Counted from the stretch's first letter, positions 52,208 to 63,738 are shown. The stretch: 64,000 bases of DNA from Motacilla alba alba (GCF_015832195.1 NC_052017.1:90422429-90486428), one strand, 5' to 3'. Numbers and translations are program-made. Notes: generated from the sequence alone by a model not told the origin.

Positions 52208-54866
52208 CACTACAATGCAAATAAGCATCGTGATAAATATTTTAGAATCCATAAATCAAGGGAATTATAGCACTAAACAGAAAATATAAGAAAATTGTAG
52301 AGGTGAGATTGTTGTCCTCCTTGACCCAAATAGTGGGCACAATTGAGGACCTGGTTTTTCTTATAGGAAGAAGCAACTGGTGATAGATTCTGTTAGTTGT
52401 TGGGTGCAAGCCAGGCTTGTTTACAGGAAAAGTGTTAAATCCAGTTTCTCTGAGTGCCACATAAAGGGCAGTAAGTCATATCCTTGCATACAACTCGAAG
52501 CCTGCCCACTAGGAAATTAATTACTGAAACAGCCTCTAACTTGGTTCCAGCTGGGGCCACCCAAACAGTTTGTCCCTGGCTGTCCTCTGTGGTTTCACTC
52601 TACTGTTGTCCTTTCTGCCTTTGCTGTCCTTCCCAAGAATGCTGTCTGTCTCCATTACCATAAGCAAGGAGACATTGAATTCCTCCAGCCACCAAAAGGA
52701 GTGCCTGGCATGGCCTTCAGCATAGCAGGAAATCTAGCTAGGAAAGGAAAAAAAAACTAGAAGAAACTGCAAGTCTGGGTTGTGAACCACAATTCTGTGC
52801 AGCTTCACAGGAAAGGAGCGGAAAATATTCACCTTGTGAAGCTGATACCAGGAACTGTACATTTCTGGAAGAATCTGTACAGTGCAAGAGGGTCTGGGGA
52901 GTAACAGAGTTCCTCATTGCTCTGACCTACTTCTCTTATGTGCCTTGGCCCCTTGCCCTCCCTTCAAAGGAAACCACACGTTCTACTGCTGAGTGCTTTA
53001 TTACGTCTTTGTAACACTTGTCTCCATGCACATACACAGAAAAAATTCATTCATTATCCAGTCACTAGATATGCAATTGGGGCAACATTCTCTGAGGAAC
53101 TAATATGATGTAAAATTTCTACTGAAGCGATAGCTGAGTGCAGATTGGGAAGACTCAGTCACAGTTGTTTGAAACTCTCCATGATTCAAGAGAATTTTGC
53201 CTTTTCCCTTTTACTTCCTAGTCTTTGTTTGCAGGCATCACAGAGGTTTCTTGACTCAGTCTAAACTATTATTTTGCAAATAAATGAAACTGCTTGGATT
53301 AGGAGATGATATTAATAAAAATAGCAAGAAATCTCTGGGAACCTTTTGCATCTCAGAAAAAGAGTTTCATATTAACAAAACAAACCACCACAACAGGAAA
53401 ATAAAACTCATTAAGTAAAGTGATGTTATAAATAATGCTGATGGGGGATTTGCTCTACAAATAAATGTATGGACAAATTCATGATACAAGAGTTTATAAA
53501 TAGCTCTTCTGGCATTTTATCATCTTTAAATCAGACTAATTTACAGTATGTATGCTGACTGATTTATGGAATTATTTTTACAAGAGGCAGATGGGGACCT
53601 TAAAAGTCAGTTTCTTTTAAATATATTGCAGGATTATATCCCTGTGTCTGTATTATCAAACCTTGGTGTTTTTTGGAATAATAGGAATGACAGTGGTTAT
53701 CTCTGTTACATTTGGGGGAGGAGGGGAGGTTTCCTGTCTTTCTTCAAACCCATTCACTTGGAAATTTAGGCCTGAATTCTGTATGTGTACCAAGCTGAGG
53801 GATGCAAAATAGCAACATCAATATCAGACATATCAGTACATTTTCCTTGGCTTTCATGGTACATCTTTATTCTTTAGAAAACCAAATTGAGAAAAGTGAC
53901 TGAATAAAAAAAGGCCATATTCATATTGGTATTCCAGCAAGTGTCATTTTGTTATGTCATGATTGTGAGCTAGCCATTACTGAATTACTGTCTCATACTA
54001 AAATACCACTTGGAATTAAGATTTTTTAGGAGTTATAATATAAACATATATATTGCTATATTGAATTGTGGGAATAGTTTAATTTTTGAAGTATTTGTGA
54101 AGCCACACAATGCCTAAAGTCCAGTCCATTGACTCAGGTGGGGTGGTGAACTGAATTTCAGTATGACAAGAAAATGAATGAAGAAAAAAATACCCCTTAA
54201 TCCCCTTGGATAACCTAAAGAAATCCTTTAGTTCATGTCAAAGAGGCAAGGGGTGTGTATTCAGATCTGTGTAAGAAAGCCTGTGTCCTGAAACACTGCA
54301 TAGCTCATCTTTCAATCATAAGAATGTTACAGAAATGTCCAGACTTCTCAATTAACACTGGAGGGAAATTAAATTGGTCGCTGGACTGCAAGAATTCAGT
54401 AATAGTTTTGTGCTTTGCTGAGATACTCTGTGACATAAAATGGGATCCACAAGGTACCCAAACCTAAGCTCAGGTATCAAAAAAGACACACAAGGTTGTC
54501 TGTTATTCTAGGTTGCCTACCAAATTTTTAAGACATTCCAAATGAGCTGTCCTAGATAAGTATTGCCATTCCTGTTTTGCATTAATGGAAAGTATGACTG
54601 CACAAAGTAAAAAATACATGAAACAAAAGGGATCCATTTCCTGGAAAATCTCTTCTTCATATCACTGTTCTCATCAGCTGTTTTGCTCTAAAAATACCTA
54701 CAAATTATTAAGTAATCAAAAAGTTGACAGTGTCTGATCCTTCTCTTTTCATCAGTAATTAAGAGCCTGGCTCTCAATTTCACACTGTGTGCTCAAACTG
54801 TTTGAATCCTTTTATGAAGCACCTTTACAGAATTCAGAGTTTAAACCAACTATAATTATCCTTGGG

Positions 54867-54869
<3 letters not shown>

Positions 54870-54899
<30 letters not shown>
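54870..54899 (+). repeat. A30 homopolymer
   Basis: Thirty uninterrupted A residues, the longest homopolymer in the window. It may be the tail of a retroposed copy, but no body is recognisable upstream and no duplication is seen around it. Exact length is prone to sequencing error. Confidence 0.9.
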
Positions 54900-54903
<4 letters not shown>

Positions 54904-55906
54904 AATTAAGAAGTAAGAACAATCTTCTAATTTAGCAAAGTCTGAGTTTTAAGGCAAGGAATCACATGTGAGCTCCATATGACTGCTAAATGTGCCAAAT
55001 TAAAGATGCCAGAGATATCTAATTCACACTGCAAACTAGCTGTAGTGTACAGTCATTATGCCAGTTCAATTGAAGCCATTTAATGGGAAGATAAAACAGA
55101 GTGGGATGGTATATGGAGGCCATTTTAACAGTGTGACAGAAGAGTATGATCCTGCATTTTCCTATACTGTGGGAAACTCACAGTTTCTTTTAAACGTAGT
55201 AAACAGAAGCTGCAACTGTTTACCTTATGTTCCATACCCATCTTTGGAAAAGGCTGAGGCCTGATGTTGTGCCTTTCTCACTGGTGAAAGTGCAGCTTCA
55301 GAAGTGGCCCAGAGCCACACTGGGGGTGTGCTGCAGTGTCCTGAGTGAGCTTGCTGAGGCTGACCCCAGTGAGCTCTGCCACACAGCAGCACCGCAGCTC
55401 TACAGACAGAATCGTCTGCTCCACTGGCCTAGGGACCTGGTGAGGAGACCGTGTAGGAAAACTGCCAAGGATTTTTGGATATGTGTGCTAGCCCAGTCTG
55501 TTCTTCCCAAATATTTGCTGGATAAAATGCCCCAGGGAACACAGACCCTTCCTCCTTTTAAAACCTTTGTGAAGCTACAGAAAAGGAACAGCAATAAAGA
55601 CACAAAATAAGTCAAAGGTAATCAGCCATCATACAAATATCTGTCTTTTCCAGAGACATTTTGGCTAGTATAATAACCACTAAGAAATTGCACTTATAGA
55701 TTTAAAAATTTAAAATTGAAAAAAATCAGATTTCCTTGATGGTCCCTGATAGTTTTAAGATTTACTTCTCACTCTGCCAGTTCCCACCTAGGATATCACT
55801 CATCTCTTATGACAAGGACCTGCCAGCCCTCCCAGGAGACTGAAGAGCAAAGAAAATGAAAAGGCAACGGAACTACGGAACTACAGAATTGACTAATAAT
55901 AGTTTA

Positions 55907-55910
<4 letters not shown>

Positions 55911-55946
<36 letters not shown>
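55911..55946. repeat. (CA)18 microsatellite
   Basis: Eighteen pure CA units preceded by A5. Perfect CA arrays of this length are usually polymorphic; it could serve as a genetic marker for the locus. Confidence 0.95.
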
Positions 55947-55949
<3 letters not shown>

Positions 55950-56754
55950 GGGATATCAGCATTGTGTGGGTAATCTGTTTACTGGTTTGGTTTGCTTTCT
56001 AGACCTAGCAGATCTCATGTAAAACAAGCATTTTACTGGTGATGATACACAACTCTTGTATGAAGTGAACAGATTAAACTATTTATGTTCAACTGCTGAA
56101 GGCACTCCAGAAATGGATGCCAATGTCAGAAACCTTATTAGGTTTCAGAAGAGGTAGGAAAGCTTCAGCCTAATCACAAGATAGGAGGTCTTCAGGCTTT
56201 TGAGAATGACATCTGAAGGGCATTGAGATTGTTTTCTATAAAAGGAAAGGGCAAATTTCCAGTACATATATAATCACTGGTAGCATTTATGTTGTCATCC
56301 TCTCTAAAGCAATAACAAAGTGCACAAATGGTGGATGATTAGAGAGGTCAGTCAAGTGCCCCATTCAGCTGTAATTGTAGAGTTTTCAAAAATTCTTTTG
56401 ACATCAGAAAATATCATATGTTTTTTTAACCCTGCTTTTTGCTATGATTAGTTAATTCATGCAAAATCAGTGAAGAAACAGAATGGCAAATTAAAAGCAG
56501 TAGAACACGAATGTCATTTTGCAGTAGCGGTAAGTAATCAACAAAATCCGTTCACTTTAAAATTACTGCTACCTGCCAACATTTAACCCCACATGCACAG
56601 GACCTCAGCAAATTTTTGTTTAAAAAATTTACCACCTTGCAGGTCTTGAAAGTCTTTTGAAAGAAGTGCTGCCCCATGCACACTTTTGCTGCAATCAATA
56701 TTCTCTCTTTCCCTGGTCTACCTAGAGCACTTCACAGGATTTTCCTATCTCACC

Positions 56755-56772
56755 AAAAAAAAAAAAAAAAAA
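56755..56772 (+). repeat. A18 homopolymer
   Basis: Eighteen A residues after CTCACC. Simple repeat; no associated element identified. Confidence 0.85.
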
Positions 56773-57711
56773 GCAACCCTGAACACACTGTTTTACTTAA
56801 TTAACATTGATTTTGAGCTATCATGCCTCATAAAGTCTGACAGTCTTCCTACTGAGGAAACAATGCTTACTCTCTAATAGTATTTGAAAATAAATTATGT
56901 TTTCCACTTCATCATTTTGTGCCTGGATCTTAAAAGAGAGGTTTTGAGCAATAAATGGACATACACTTTCCAGTTTTGAAGTAAATTTTCATTACAGAAT
57001 ATATGAATTATATTAAAACATTTATAATCTGCCACAAACCAAATAGGAGTTCTTGTTTCATTAATGTTCCTCAAAACAGGGAGATATTCCAATTACTTAT
57101 AGTTACTTAAAAATGGAGGAATCCTTCAGTCTAGGTGTGATTAGAGTTTTCAATCCATGAACAAGGAAAACAAACATCATCCATCACACCAGGTGAAAGC
57201 CCTAATTATTTATACATTTTCTTGCTTCAGAAAAGTGGGAAACTGAAATAAAAGAAATACCTGGCAGGAGGGATGTGGAACTGGGAAAGCAGAGACAGTC
57301 CTCTGCTGACTCACCAGTATGAAGGGAAAAAAAAGGGACAACTCTCTGATGATGAAAACCTTAAATTTTATGTCACTTCTGTAATTCCAGACCGTAAGAG
57401 ATGGAGCTTTTGGCAGGTTAGAAAAATTTCTCTGTAGTACAGTCCTGCTGACACATCAGTAAGACATTCAGAGCTCAGTGTGAATGATTTGTCCTGTGAC
57501 GTTTATTACATAATAAAAAAAAAATGATGTTAAACATATTAGGTTGTAACTTTGACATGAAAATGTGTTTTCAGTGCACCTAAATTTTATCATTGGGCTT
57601 TTGTCATTGATCAGGGAGAATGAGGTAGTTCAACTGATCCCCAGACAAGCATTTGTAGCTTCTTAAATGTTGTGATGACACTTAATGTTCGCAGTAATTT
57701 CAGTTCTTCAG

Positions 57712-57746
57712 CTAATGGTTGTTTGCCTGCCATCAACAACCATTAG
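57712..57746. repeat. Perfect inverted repeat, 12-bp arms, 11-nt loop
   Basis: CTAATGGTTGTT at 57712-57723 pairs exactly with AACAACCATTAG at 57735-57746. Too short for a microRNA precursor and may be chance, but it stands about 65 bp upstream of the open frame at 57.8 kb. Confidence 0.8.
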
Positions 57747-57777
57747 GATGGAGTCATAAGTTCTTTGGGAGAGTTAA

Positions 57778-58257
57778 TATTGCCGCCTTGTTTTTTATCT
57801 TATTTTATTTCAGGACACCTTTTTTTTTCCAAGAGCTTTATTTTTCCATTTAGAGTTTCTACAGAAGTTCAGGGAAGAAAAGGTTTTAAATGTTAATGTC
57901 TTGCCTACTGGAGGCTTTGCAAAGAAAATTGTGGATAGTTTCACTGTGCAGTGCATCATAGCACAAGGTTGCTTGGGTTTTCTCACTTTTTTTACAGTGC
58001 ATGAGGTCAGCGGAAATGCCTCACATACAAAACCGGTGGAAGAAAGTGAACTGAAGATTTTTGCTGTGACCAGTGGAATACATAGCAGAGGTCATACCTC
58101 ATCAGAGGAAGCAAAAATAACCTTTAGGAAATTAATTCAGATCTCCCCAAAGTTTTTCCATGTACAAGTCTACATTCCAGTTAGTGAAAACATTATTTTT
58201 CCTTATATAATAATCATTATACTTCTGCATGGGACATTTTACATGTGTTATTCATAA
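57778..58257 (+). other. Unrecognised 160-codon open frame behind an acceptor-like site
   Basis: The frame is open from just after TAA (57775-57777) to the stop at 58258. It passes through a T-rich tract and TTTCAG at 57808-57813 that looks like a splice acceptor. From there to the stop are 148 codons. Visible blocks include LPTGGFAKKIVDSF, EESELKIFAVTSG, ISPKFFHVQVYIPVSE and a hydrophobic tail of repeated Ile. I recognise no family, and it is not GABBR2. No ATG stands near the beginning. In sequence this AT-rich one such frame per window is not far from chance expectation. It could be a decayed retrocopy, a cryptic exon or nothing. Confidence 0.25.
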
Positions 58258-58832
58258 AAAAGGGAAATTGAAAAGCCCACCGGGACAGCCAGGTACAGAA
58301 AGCTATGTCTGGGTTGATCTTAGTTTGGCTAAAGCTCAAATCCATTCCTTCAAAGTAGAAAGGAAAAAACAGCTTTCACTATTTCAGCATTTTCTGTAAA
58401 CACAGCAGACTGTAGGTACATGCATCTCACAACAGGAGTGCTCTGCAGTATGTAACTAAAACAAGTTCTCTTAGAATCTCATACAAGACCCTTGTGTTCT
58501 TTAACAATGTACACCATTAACAAGCAGTCTAGCAGTTTGACCAGACCCTAATATCTATTCTAATTGCATTCAGCATAGTAGCTAGTAACCCTTTTCTCTG
58601 TGTGGCAACTGTTCTTTCCCCTGTGTGTTAAAAATAAAAAAGTGAGTAGGTCAAGGGGTGGTTCTTGCAGATTTCTCTGAGCCTTTGTTAGTGCTTCTCC
58701 TTCATAGTCTCCAAGTCCTCTTGATTCTGTAATATTATACAACCTCCTTTTCAAAATAAATGGAAAACTGCAAAGCTTCCAGCAATATTTCATTTTGCAC
58801 AGTCAATCACTGGCTCTAAATGATATTTCATT

Positions 58833-58942
58833 GGGGGCTTTTTTTGTTTGTTTTGTTGTGGGGTTTTTTTGGGGTTTTGGGTTTTGGTTTTGGTTTTTTT
58901 TGTTTGTTTGTTTGTTTTTGTTTTTGTTTTTGTTTTTGTTTG
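58833..58942 (+). repeat. G/T low-complexity tract with G runs
   Basis: The plus strand here is almost only G and T: G runs at 58833-58837, 58860-58863, 58871-58874, 58879-58881, 58886-58887 and 58892-58893 separated by T stretches, then TTTG and TTTTTG repeats to 58942. It lies about 510 bp upstream of the GABBR2 exon, and in the pre-mRNA it would be a G/U-rich segment able to bind G/U-binding splicing factors such as CELF-type proteins (inference). Confidence 0.85.
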
Positions 58943-59432
58943 ATGATTTATGATCTTGCCCAAGCTGCTGCTGTAGTTTAGATAGTCTTTGATTAGCTCA
59001 TGGTTATCAATAAAAAGCAACCTGAAACACAGCAATGTTTTAAATGTTTATCAGCCATTTGCCAGTGACACAAGAACTGCAGGTGAAGGAAAGAGAAATT
59101 TGAATGCATTATTTTTCATGCCTGTGCTTTCAAGTTGTTTGCCTTATAGAAAAAGTAGATACTGTAAAGCTGATAAATATGACCGGCACTGTTAAATATC
59201 GAGTGACTTCAGATATTTTCTTTCAGGTTTACAGTAGATGTGACCTCACCAGGTAGTAGCTATCCAGCAGCTGTTTCCTCAGATCCTTACTTTTCACTGT
59301 ATTTCTCTGCAGGTTCATGGGTCACCACAAGTTACTCTGAAGTTGTCCACTCTGTATCCTACACATCCTCAGTCTACTGAAATCTCTAAGTACCACTGAA
59401 GTGTGAAGCAAAGGAAATCTGAGTCCAAATAT

Positions 59433-59452
59433 CTCACCTTTTCTTTTTGCAG
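59433..59452 (+). other. 3' splice site (acceptor) of the GABBR2 exon
   Basis: A pyrimidine-rich run (ATCTCACC then TTTTCTTTTT) leads into GCAG directly before the first GABBR2 codon. The intron ends at AG 59451-59452. The exon starts in phase 0, so the upstream exon must also end on a complete codon. Confidence 0.9.
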
Positions 59453-59563
59453 CCTGACCCTGCGGGCAGAGACATCTCCATCCGACCAATCCTGGAGCAC
59501 TGCGAAAACACCCACATGACCATCTGGCTTGGGATTGTCTATGCTTACAAAGGGCTGCTGATG
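59453..59563 (+). CDS. GABBR2: Internal exon of GABA-B receptor subunit 2 (37 codons)
   Basis: This exon encodes part of GABBR2, the class C G-protein-coupled receptor subunit that pairs with GABBR1 in the neuronal plasma membrane. GABBR2 couples the heterodimer to Gi/o proteins, while GABBR1 binds GABA. The sequence shows a T-rich tract and AG before 59453, a phase-0 open frame of 37 codons, and GTAAGC after the final ATG codon. The translation begins [12 protein letters not shown], continues through EHCENTH and ends [15 protein letters not shown]. These blocks match vertebrate GABBR2 as I recall it; the one difference I noticed is Ile where human has Leu in RPLLEH. By family knowledge this is the end of extracellular loop 2, with the Cys that bonds to the top of helix 3, followed by helix 5, at about residues 630-670 of roughly 940 (estimated). 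No stop or frameshift is present. Neighbouring exons lie outside the window. Confidence 0.94.
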
Positions 59564-59569
59564 GTAAGC
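59564..59569 (+). other. 5' splice site (donor) of the GABBR2 exon
   Basis: GTAAGC follows the last codon (ATG), a near-consensus U2-type donor. Together with the acceptor it fixes the exon at 111 bp, so skipping it would keep the frame but remove transmembrane helix 5. Confidence 0.9.
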
Positions 59570-62316
59570 ACAGCTTCTTCTGCACAGCACTGACTTCCAG
59601 CTGCTATTTGCTGATAGGCATGTACTGAATTATATGTGCTTTCCTGATGGCTGGGAGTGAGTAAAAACTGCTTTGAGTACAACTTCTACAATCAGGTCTG
59701 TTCTAGAATTTGTTAGACAGTAATATGTGGATATATGCCTGCGTAAAATAAATAGGACATCAGTAGCATTTAAGCAGAATATTATGGATATACCGCAAAC
59801 TTAAGAATTCAGTACTGAAAAGATGGGTCTATAAATGAGACAACTTTGTAAATAAAGAAGTCAAATCATCCAAATTCCTGAAGGGTCTCCAAAAAGGTAG
59901 AACTAGGTTGTCCAAGATGTTTGCCTCTTAGTTTCTAATGTATTTGAGGAATAGTCATGAGATACATGATTAATCTGGGACCTGAATCAAAATAAACCTT
60001 TTGTCATTCAGGCCCATCTCCATGAAAAAATTTAGTAACTAAAACAGACCTCAGGAACCAGGGATCTTGAGGCTTGATAGTTTAAATAAATAAAAAAAAT
60101 TTAAAAAAAAGAAACTGTATGGGTGACCATTAGTGATTAAAAGCTCCTGAGCCAGAAGGTTTTGAAAACATCTGATATGGACAGCACTGACCAGCAGAAC
60201 ACCTATCTAGAGTTGAGCCCCATCTGGATCCTAAGCCTGACAGACATTAGTCTACACTGCCTGAAGGGATCAATCTGTTCTGTTCATTTGGAGCATGCTG
60301 GTTCATTAGGACACTGGGGAAAGATTGGATCAGGTGCTTCCACTTGGCATGGTTGGTGCTGCTGCCCAGAGGGGGCTGCTGGTGCCTGGTTCCCTCTCCC
60401 CTGTGCATGACTGCTCTGACGAGTCCTGCTGCTTTTCATGCTGCCTTTTTCAGGCTAAAAAGTCTTTAAATATCCCATATGAGGTTCAGCAGGGAAGGAT
60501 GAGAAGTTTTGTTTCTGTAAATTCTAAACAGTTGCATTATGGTCAGACCATTTTGCTGGGGTGAGCCTTCAAGCAAGGAGGCACCAACATCAAGTGTCTC
60601 CAGATGAGAGCTCTGATCCTCGAGCTACTAGCCAAAAGGAAGCCTTCTCAGCTTTCCATTTAATAAAAAAAAAAAAGGGGTGGGAAAAAAAGTCAACTTT
60701 AGGTGCAGATGCCTCCTTTTCAGAGACTGTCCAAGTAGGAAATGAAGAGCTAGGAAATATATTCTCTCTAAAAGGGACCAGGAATTAGGAGAGATTCCAC
60801 ACCTCAGCATGTCTTACTGGTTGGTCAGCTTGGGATGGCTCTGGATGCACATTAACCTTGGCATGTAGCTCAGCATCAAGGAATTTGTGTCCTGAAGGGC
60901 AGCACAGGCTGGGAGCTGTGACATTGACCAGCACTGGGGCCACAGTAAAATTCAAACTGGTAGGGTTTTTTTGGTTTTTTAAAATAACTTCATCAATGTT
61001 TTCAGTTAAAGTATTTCAAATATACATTCTCTGGTAACTTTCTTTGAGGTTTCAAGTTTGAGTGGTGTTAGTAGTCAAACTGCTTGGGTTCTCATTAGTC
61101 CTTTGCCCTCGATTGTTTTGTCAGCATGTATGTTAGACTATTTTCTACAAGATATGTGACTCTCTTTAAGTCTGCAAGTGTCATTTGCAAACTTATTTTG
61201 TAAATGCCACTACATTATTCGACAATAATATGTGCATATATGTGCATATATGCATATGTAAAATACTCAATTCACTATTGAATTTCTTGGTTTGTGGTAT
61301 ATCTATAATATTCAGCTTAAGTGCTATTAATATCCTATTTATTTTACATATGCCATTACTCACTACTTTCAGACACTGTTTCATAACCACCAGTGAAATA
61401 CACACTTTTTATTACTCCAGTGCCCTCTTAACACCCAAATTGATAAATATTAAAAAGGAAGATACTCATCTGAATCATTTAAATAATTGCTATGATGAGT
61501 GAATGAGTGATACGAGGACAACAGAATTGATGCATTTTATCTCATCACTAAAGACGTTCTGTACACCACACATACTTTGCCTTCAGAACAAAAAAAAAGA
61601 ACCTCTCCTGTTACTGTTTCATTTTATGAAGGTGTAGCTAATACAAAATTCTGTGATTTTTAATAATAAAACACATATCTAATTTAACATGCTATATACT
61701 AAAGAGCTAGTATCGCTAATTACAGCACAATGCAATATTTAAGGTGAAATGGCTTTACTTGGGCCAAAATTATTTACTGTGACCTCTTGTCTCAAAATGG
61801 GAACATAAAAATGGGGTTAACCTAAAAAAGTTCCTTTCTTTTTTGTCTTGAAGTAGAAGCAATACTGTCCATTCGGATGTCTTAAATGCACTGATGCACT
61901 GAATGAATCATTCAGGGTAGGGCAGAGCACAGAAGGGCAGGAAAGGGCAGGGAAGACAAGGAATGGCAAAATAAGGGAAGGCATTACTTAACAGGATACA
62001 CTGATTCCCTCTTCACTAAAGCTAGCAAACTCTAAAAGTCAGATTCACGATTCTTCAACTGTCTCTGAAGAGATGTGAGGAAATGCTTATTCTGCATGAA
62101 GACTTTTCAGTTATTAGATCCAGATTCCTCAGGTGACTAGAGAATTACAGGAAAATTACCATCCTAAATTTTGCCTTTACCATTTCATTAATCTTCTTAA
62201 TACCCAGTGTATTAGTCTTCTCCTGCTCCTCCATACCGAGAGGATTCACTGTTTTCTCCCATCTCAGAAAAGGCTGCGTACAAGTTCAAGGTCTGTCTAT
62301 GTGTACGTGTTGACCA
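59570..62316. other. Intronic sequence, no element recognised
   Basis: Patches at about 60.16-60.46 and 60.79-60.95 kb are less AT-rich but carry no known repeat or coding motif that I can name. A TG/TA-rich direct repeat (TGTGCATATA twice) is at about 61230-61258, and a purine-rich stretch lies at 61915-61978. Confidence 0.5.
61915..61978 (+). repeat. Purine-rich GGGCAG-type degenerate repeat
   Basis: GGGCAG or close variants recur about five times in an almost pyrimidine-free context. It is a degenerate minisatellite-like stretch capable of triplex or slippage behaviour; no function is visible. Confidence 0.6.
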
Positions 62317-62405
62317 TCACAGAACTTCAGAATCAATTAGGCTGAAAATGCTTCTGAGATCGAGTCCAGCCTGTGCCTGAACATCAGCATGTCAACGAGT
62401 CAGTT
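62317..62405 (-). mobile_element. CR1 LINE 3'-end fragment, minus strand
   Basis: Read on the plus strand, 'cagaatcaattaggctgaaa', 'gagatcgagtccagcctg' and 'cctgaacatcagcatgtcaa' are the complement of the CR1 3' end. The element is therefore antisense to GABBR2, the only one of this orientation that I see. It is heavily truncated and diverged. Confidence 0.78.
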
Positions 62406-63713
62406 GCAGTATTTTGATTTTTGATGAGGCAGACATAGTTGAAATGCACCTTTCTTTCATACATTCCAAAGGATGATAGAAAACACACCTTCTTAAACTT
62501 GCTGGTGGTGCATTATTAAGGAGTGCATTAACATCTTTCTGAGGGATGAAAGATGTTCTCAGCCAGAACAATGCCAGACTGGACTCCTAGAATGCTTTGC
62601 TTATTAATCACACACACATTAGTCTTGTCTTCTGTTTAATTCCTCCCTTCCTGATAATGCTTGGAGTTAACATTAGACTCAAGGTATACATGTGTTGGAA
62701 GTTTCATTGTGTCCCTGACATCTTATTACTGGTACCTGTTTTTCGGCTACTGAGAAACAGGCTTTTGAGGCAGAACTATATTTTGAACTTGACTGTTGCA
62801 CTCTGTATGAAATGCTATTTTTGCCCTGTATTAATTGAGGGGGTTTTAAGCTGTAACTAATAATAGTGACCACTTCTCATACACTGTTTTTAATGTGTTG
62901 TTCTCAGCTAACCTTGCCAAGAATGCAAATATCAATATTTCATGTCTGAGATAGGAAAAAATAATGCATATTCATCATGGGACTTGATAAATGTCACTAA
63001 GAATACCAAATTTATTTTCTTCTAACTATTCATATTCCAACATTTCACTATAGTTGATATACTGCTCAACAAAACTCTGTAATTGATTTAGAAACTAAAG
63101 AAAATATTAATTTAACTAAAATAGATCCTTGGGATAATTTTCAATCTTAATTTAAAGTCTGAAAGAATCCTCTGCTTCCTAAGGCTCTCTAGTTGCTAAG
63201 CTGAATTTGTCTTACTTCCAAGCCTTGAATTTTGGTGGGTCTTGCATGTATGTTATCCCTCTTGCTCTAAAATGACCTGATGTCCTTATTTCTAGGCAAA
63301 TTTCCTTGCATTCAGCCAAATTTCTGTGATTTCTCTAAAAATCTTTCTGTGAGTTGTCTAGCATCCTTACCCTCTGCTTCCTCTGCATCATTTTCAGCCA
63401 TGTTATTATCTCCTTCAAGTCAATGTACGTATCTGGGACAGCTTAAGTTGGAATTTTTTTAAAACTATATTCTTTTTTTAGTAGCTTTTCATTAATAGTT
63501 ATATGTTGATATCCATCTCATAGATTTCAATCAGTTTAAATTTGTGGCATTGATTTTATAGCATTCTGTATTTCTGTATTTAAATAATGATACTGTGCAG
63601 TATTAAGACAAACACTGCTGGGAAATCCATGTATCCTGCATGAATGTAATTACCTTTATTCAGTCTTGCAAACTCATTTAAAAAAATAATAGCAATTTGA
63701 ACTCTATTGCTGT
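62406..63713. other. AT-rich intronic sequence, nothing recognised
   Basis: No exon, RNA gene, transposon end or strong repeat is visible in this part of the downstream intron. Confidence 0.55.
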
Positions 63714-63738
63714 CCCCCTTCCCCCCCCACCCCCCCAC
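63714..63738 (-). repeat. C-rich tract (G-rich on the minus strand)
   Basis: Runs of 5, 8 and 7 C (63714-63718, 63721-63728, 63730-63736) separated by TT and A. The minus strand carries G runs long enough to form a G-quadruplex, and the plus strand an i-motif. Length is prone to sequencing error. Confidence 0.85.

Larger units (their letters stand above)
35709..54869. other. Long AT-rich intronic stretch, no gene seen
   Basis: About 19 kb without a recognisable exon, RNA gene or transposon end. Local items are an AT-rich palindrome (37093-37130), an A/T hexamer repeat (37461-37496), a GA run near 43565 and a (GTT) run (52191-52207). The longest open frames, 140 codons at 41210-41632 (+) and 131 codons at 44706-45101 (-), lie in GC-richer patches and show no known domain. 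Patches near 41.2-41.9, 44.2-45.0, 48.4-48.9 and 52.5-53.0 kb are less AT-rich and could hide old repeats. Confidence 0.5.
54900..57700. other. Intronic sequence, no gene recognised
   Basis: A GC-richer patch at about 55260-55560 carries a 127-codon open frame (55227-55610, +) without known domains. Also present are (CA)18 and A18 tracts. Nothing here matches GABBR2 coding sequence. Confidence 0.5.
1..59452 (+). other. Upstream intron of GABBR2 (left end outside window)
   Basis: Everything left of the exon is read as intron, transcribed on the plus strand. I looked for the neighbouring GABBR2 coding blocks (the TM3-TM4 segment and the Val-Glu-Lys-Tyr segment just before this exon) and saw none. 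All open frames here are short and unrecognised. If no small exon was missed, the intron exceeds 59 kb. Large introns fit GABBR2, which spans several hundred kilobases in mammals. Intronic transposable elements and simple repeats are listed separately. Confidence 0.75.

Noticed and set aside
55227..55610. 127-codon open frame on the plus strand
   Set aside because: GC-richer patch, no domain recognised, and no match to GABBR2 or to retroelement proteins.
59322..59590. Two minus-strand open frames over the GABBR2 exon
   Set aside because: They are antisense shadows of the conserved exon, whose plus-strand translation is clearly GABBR2.
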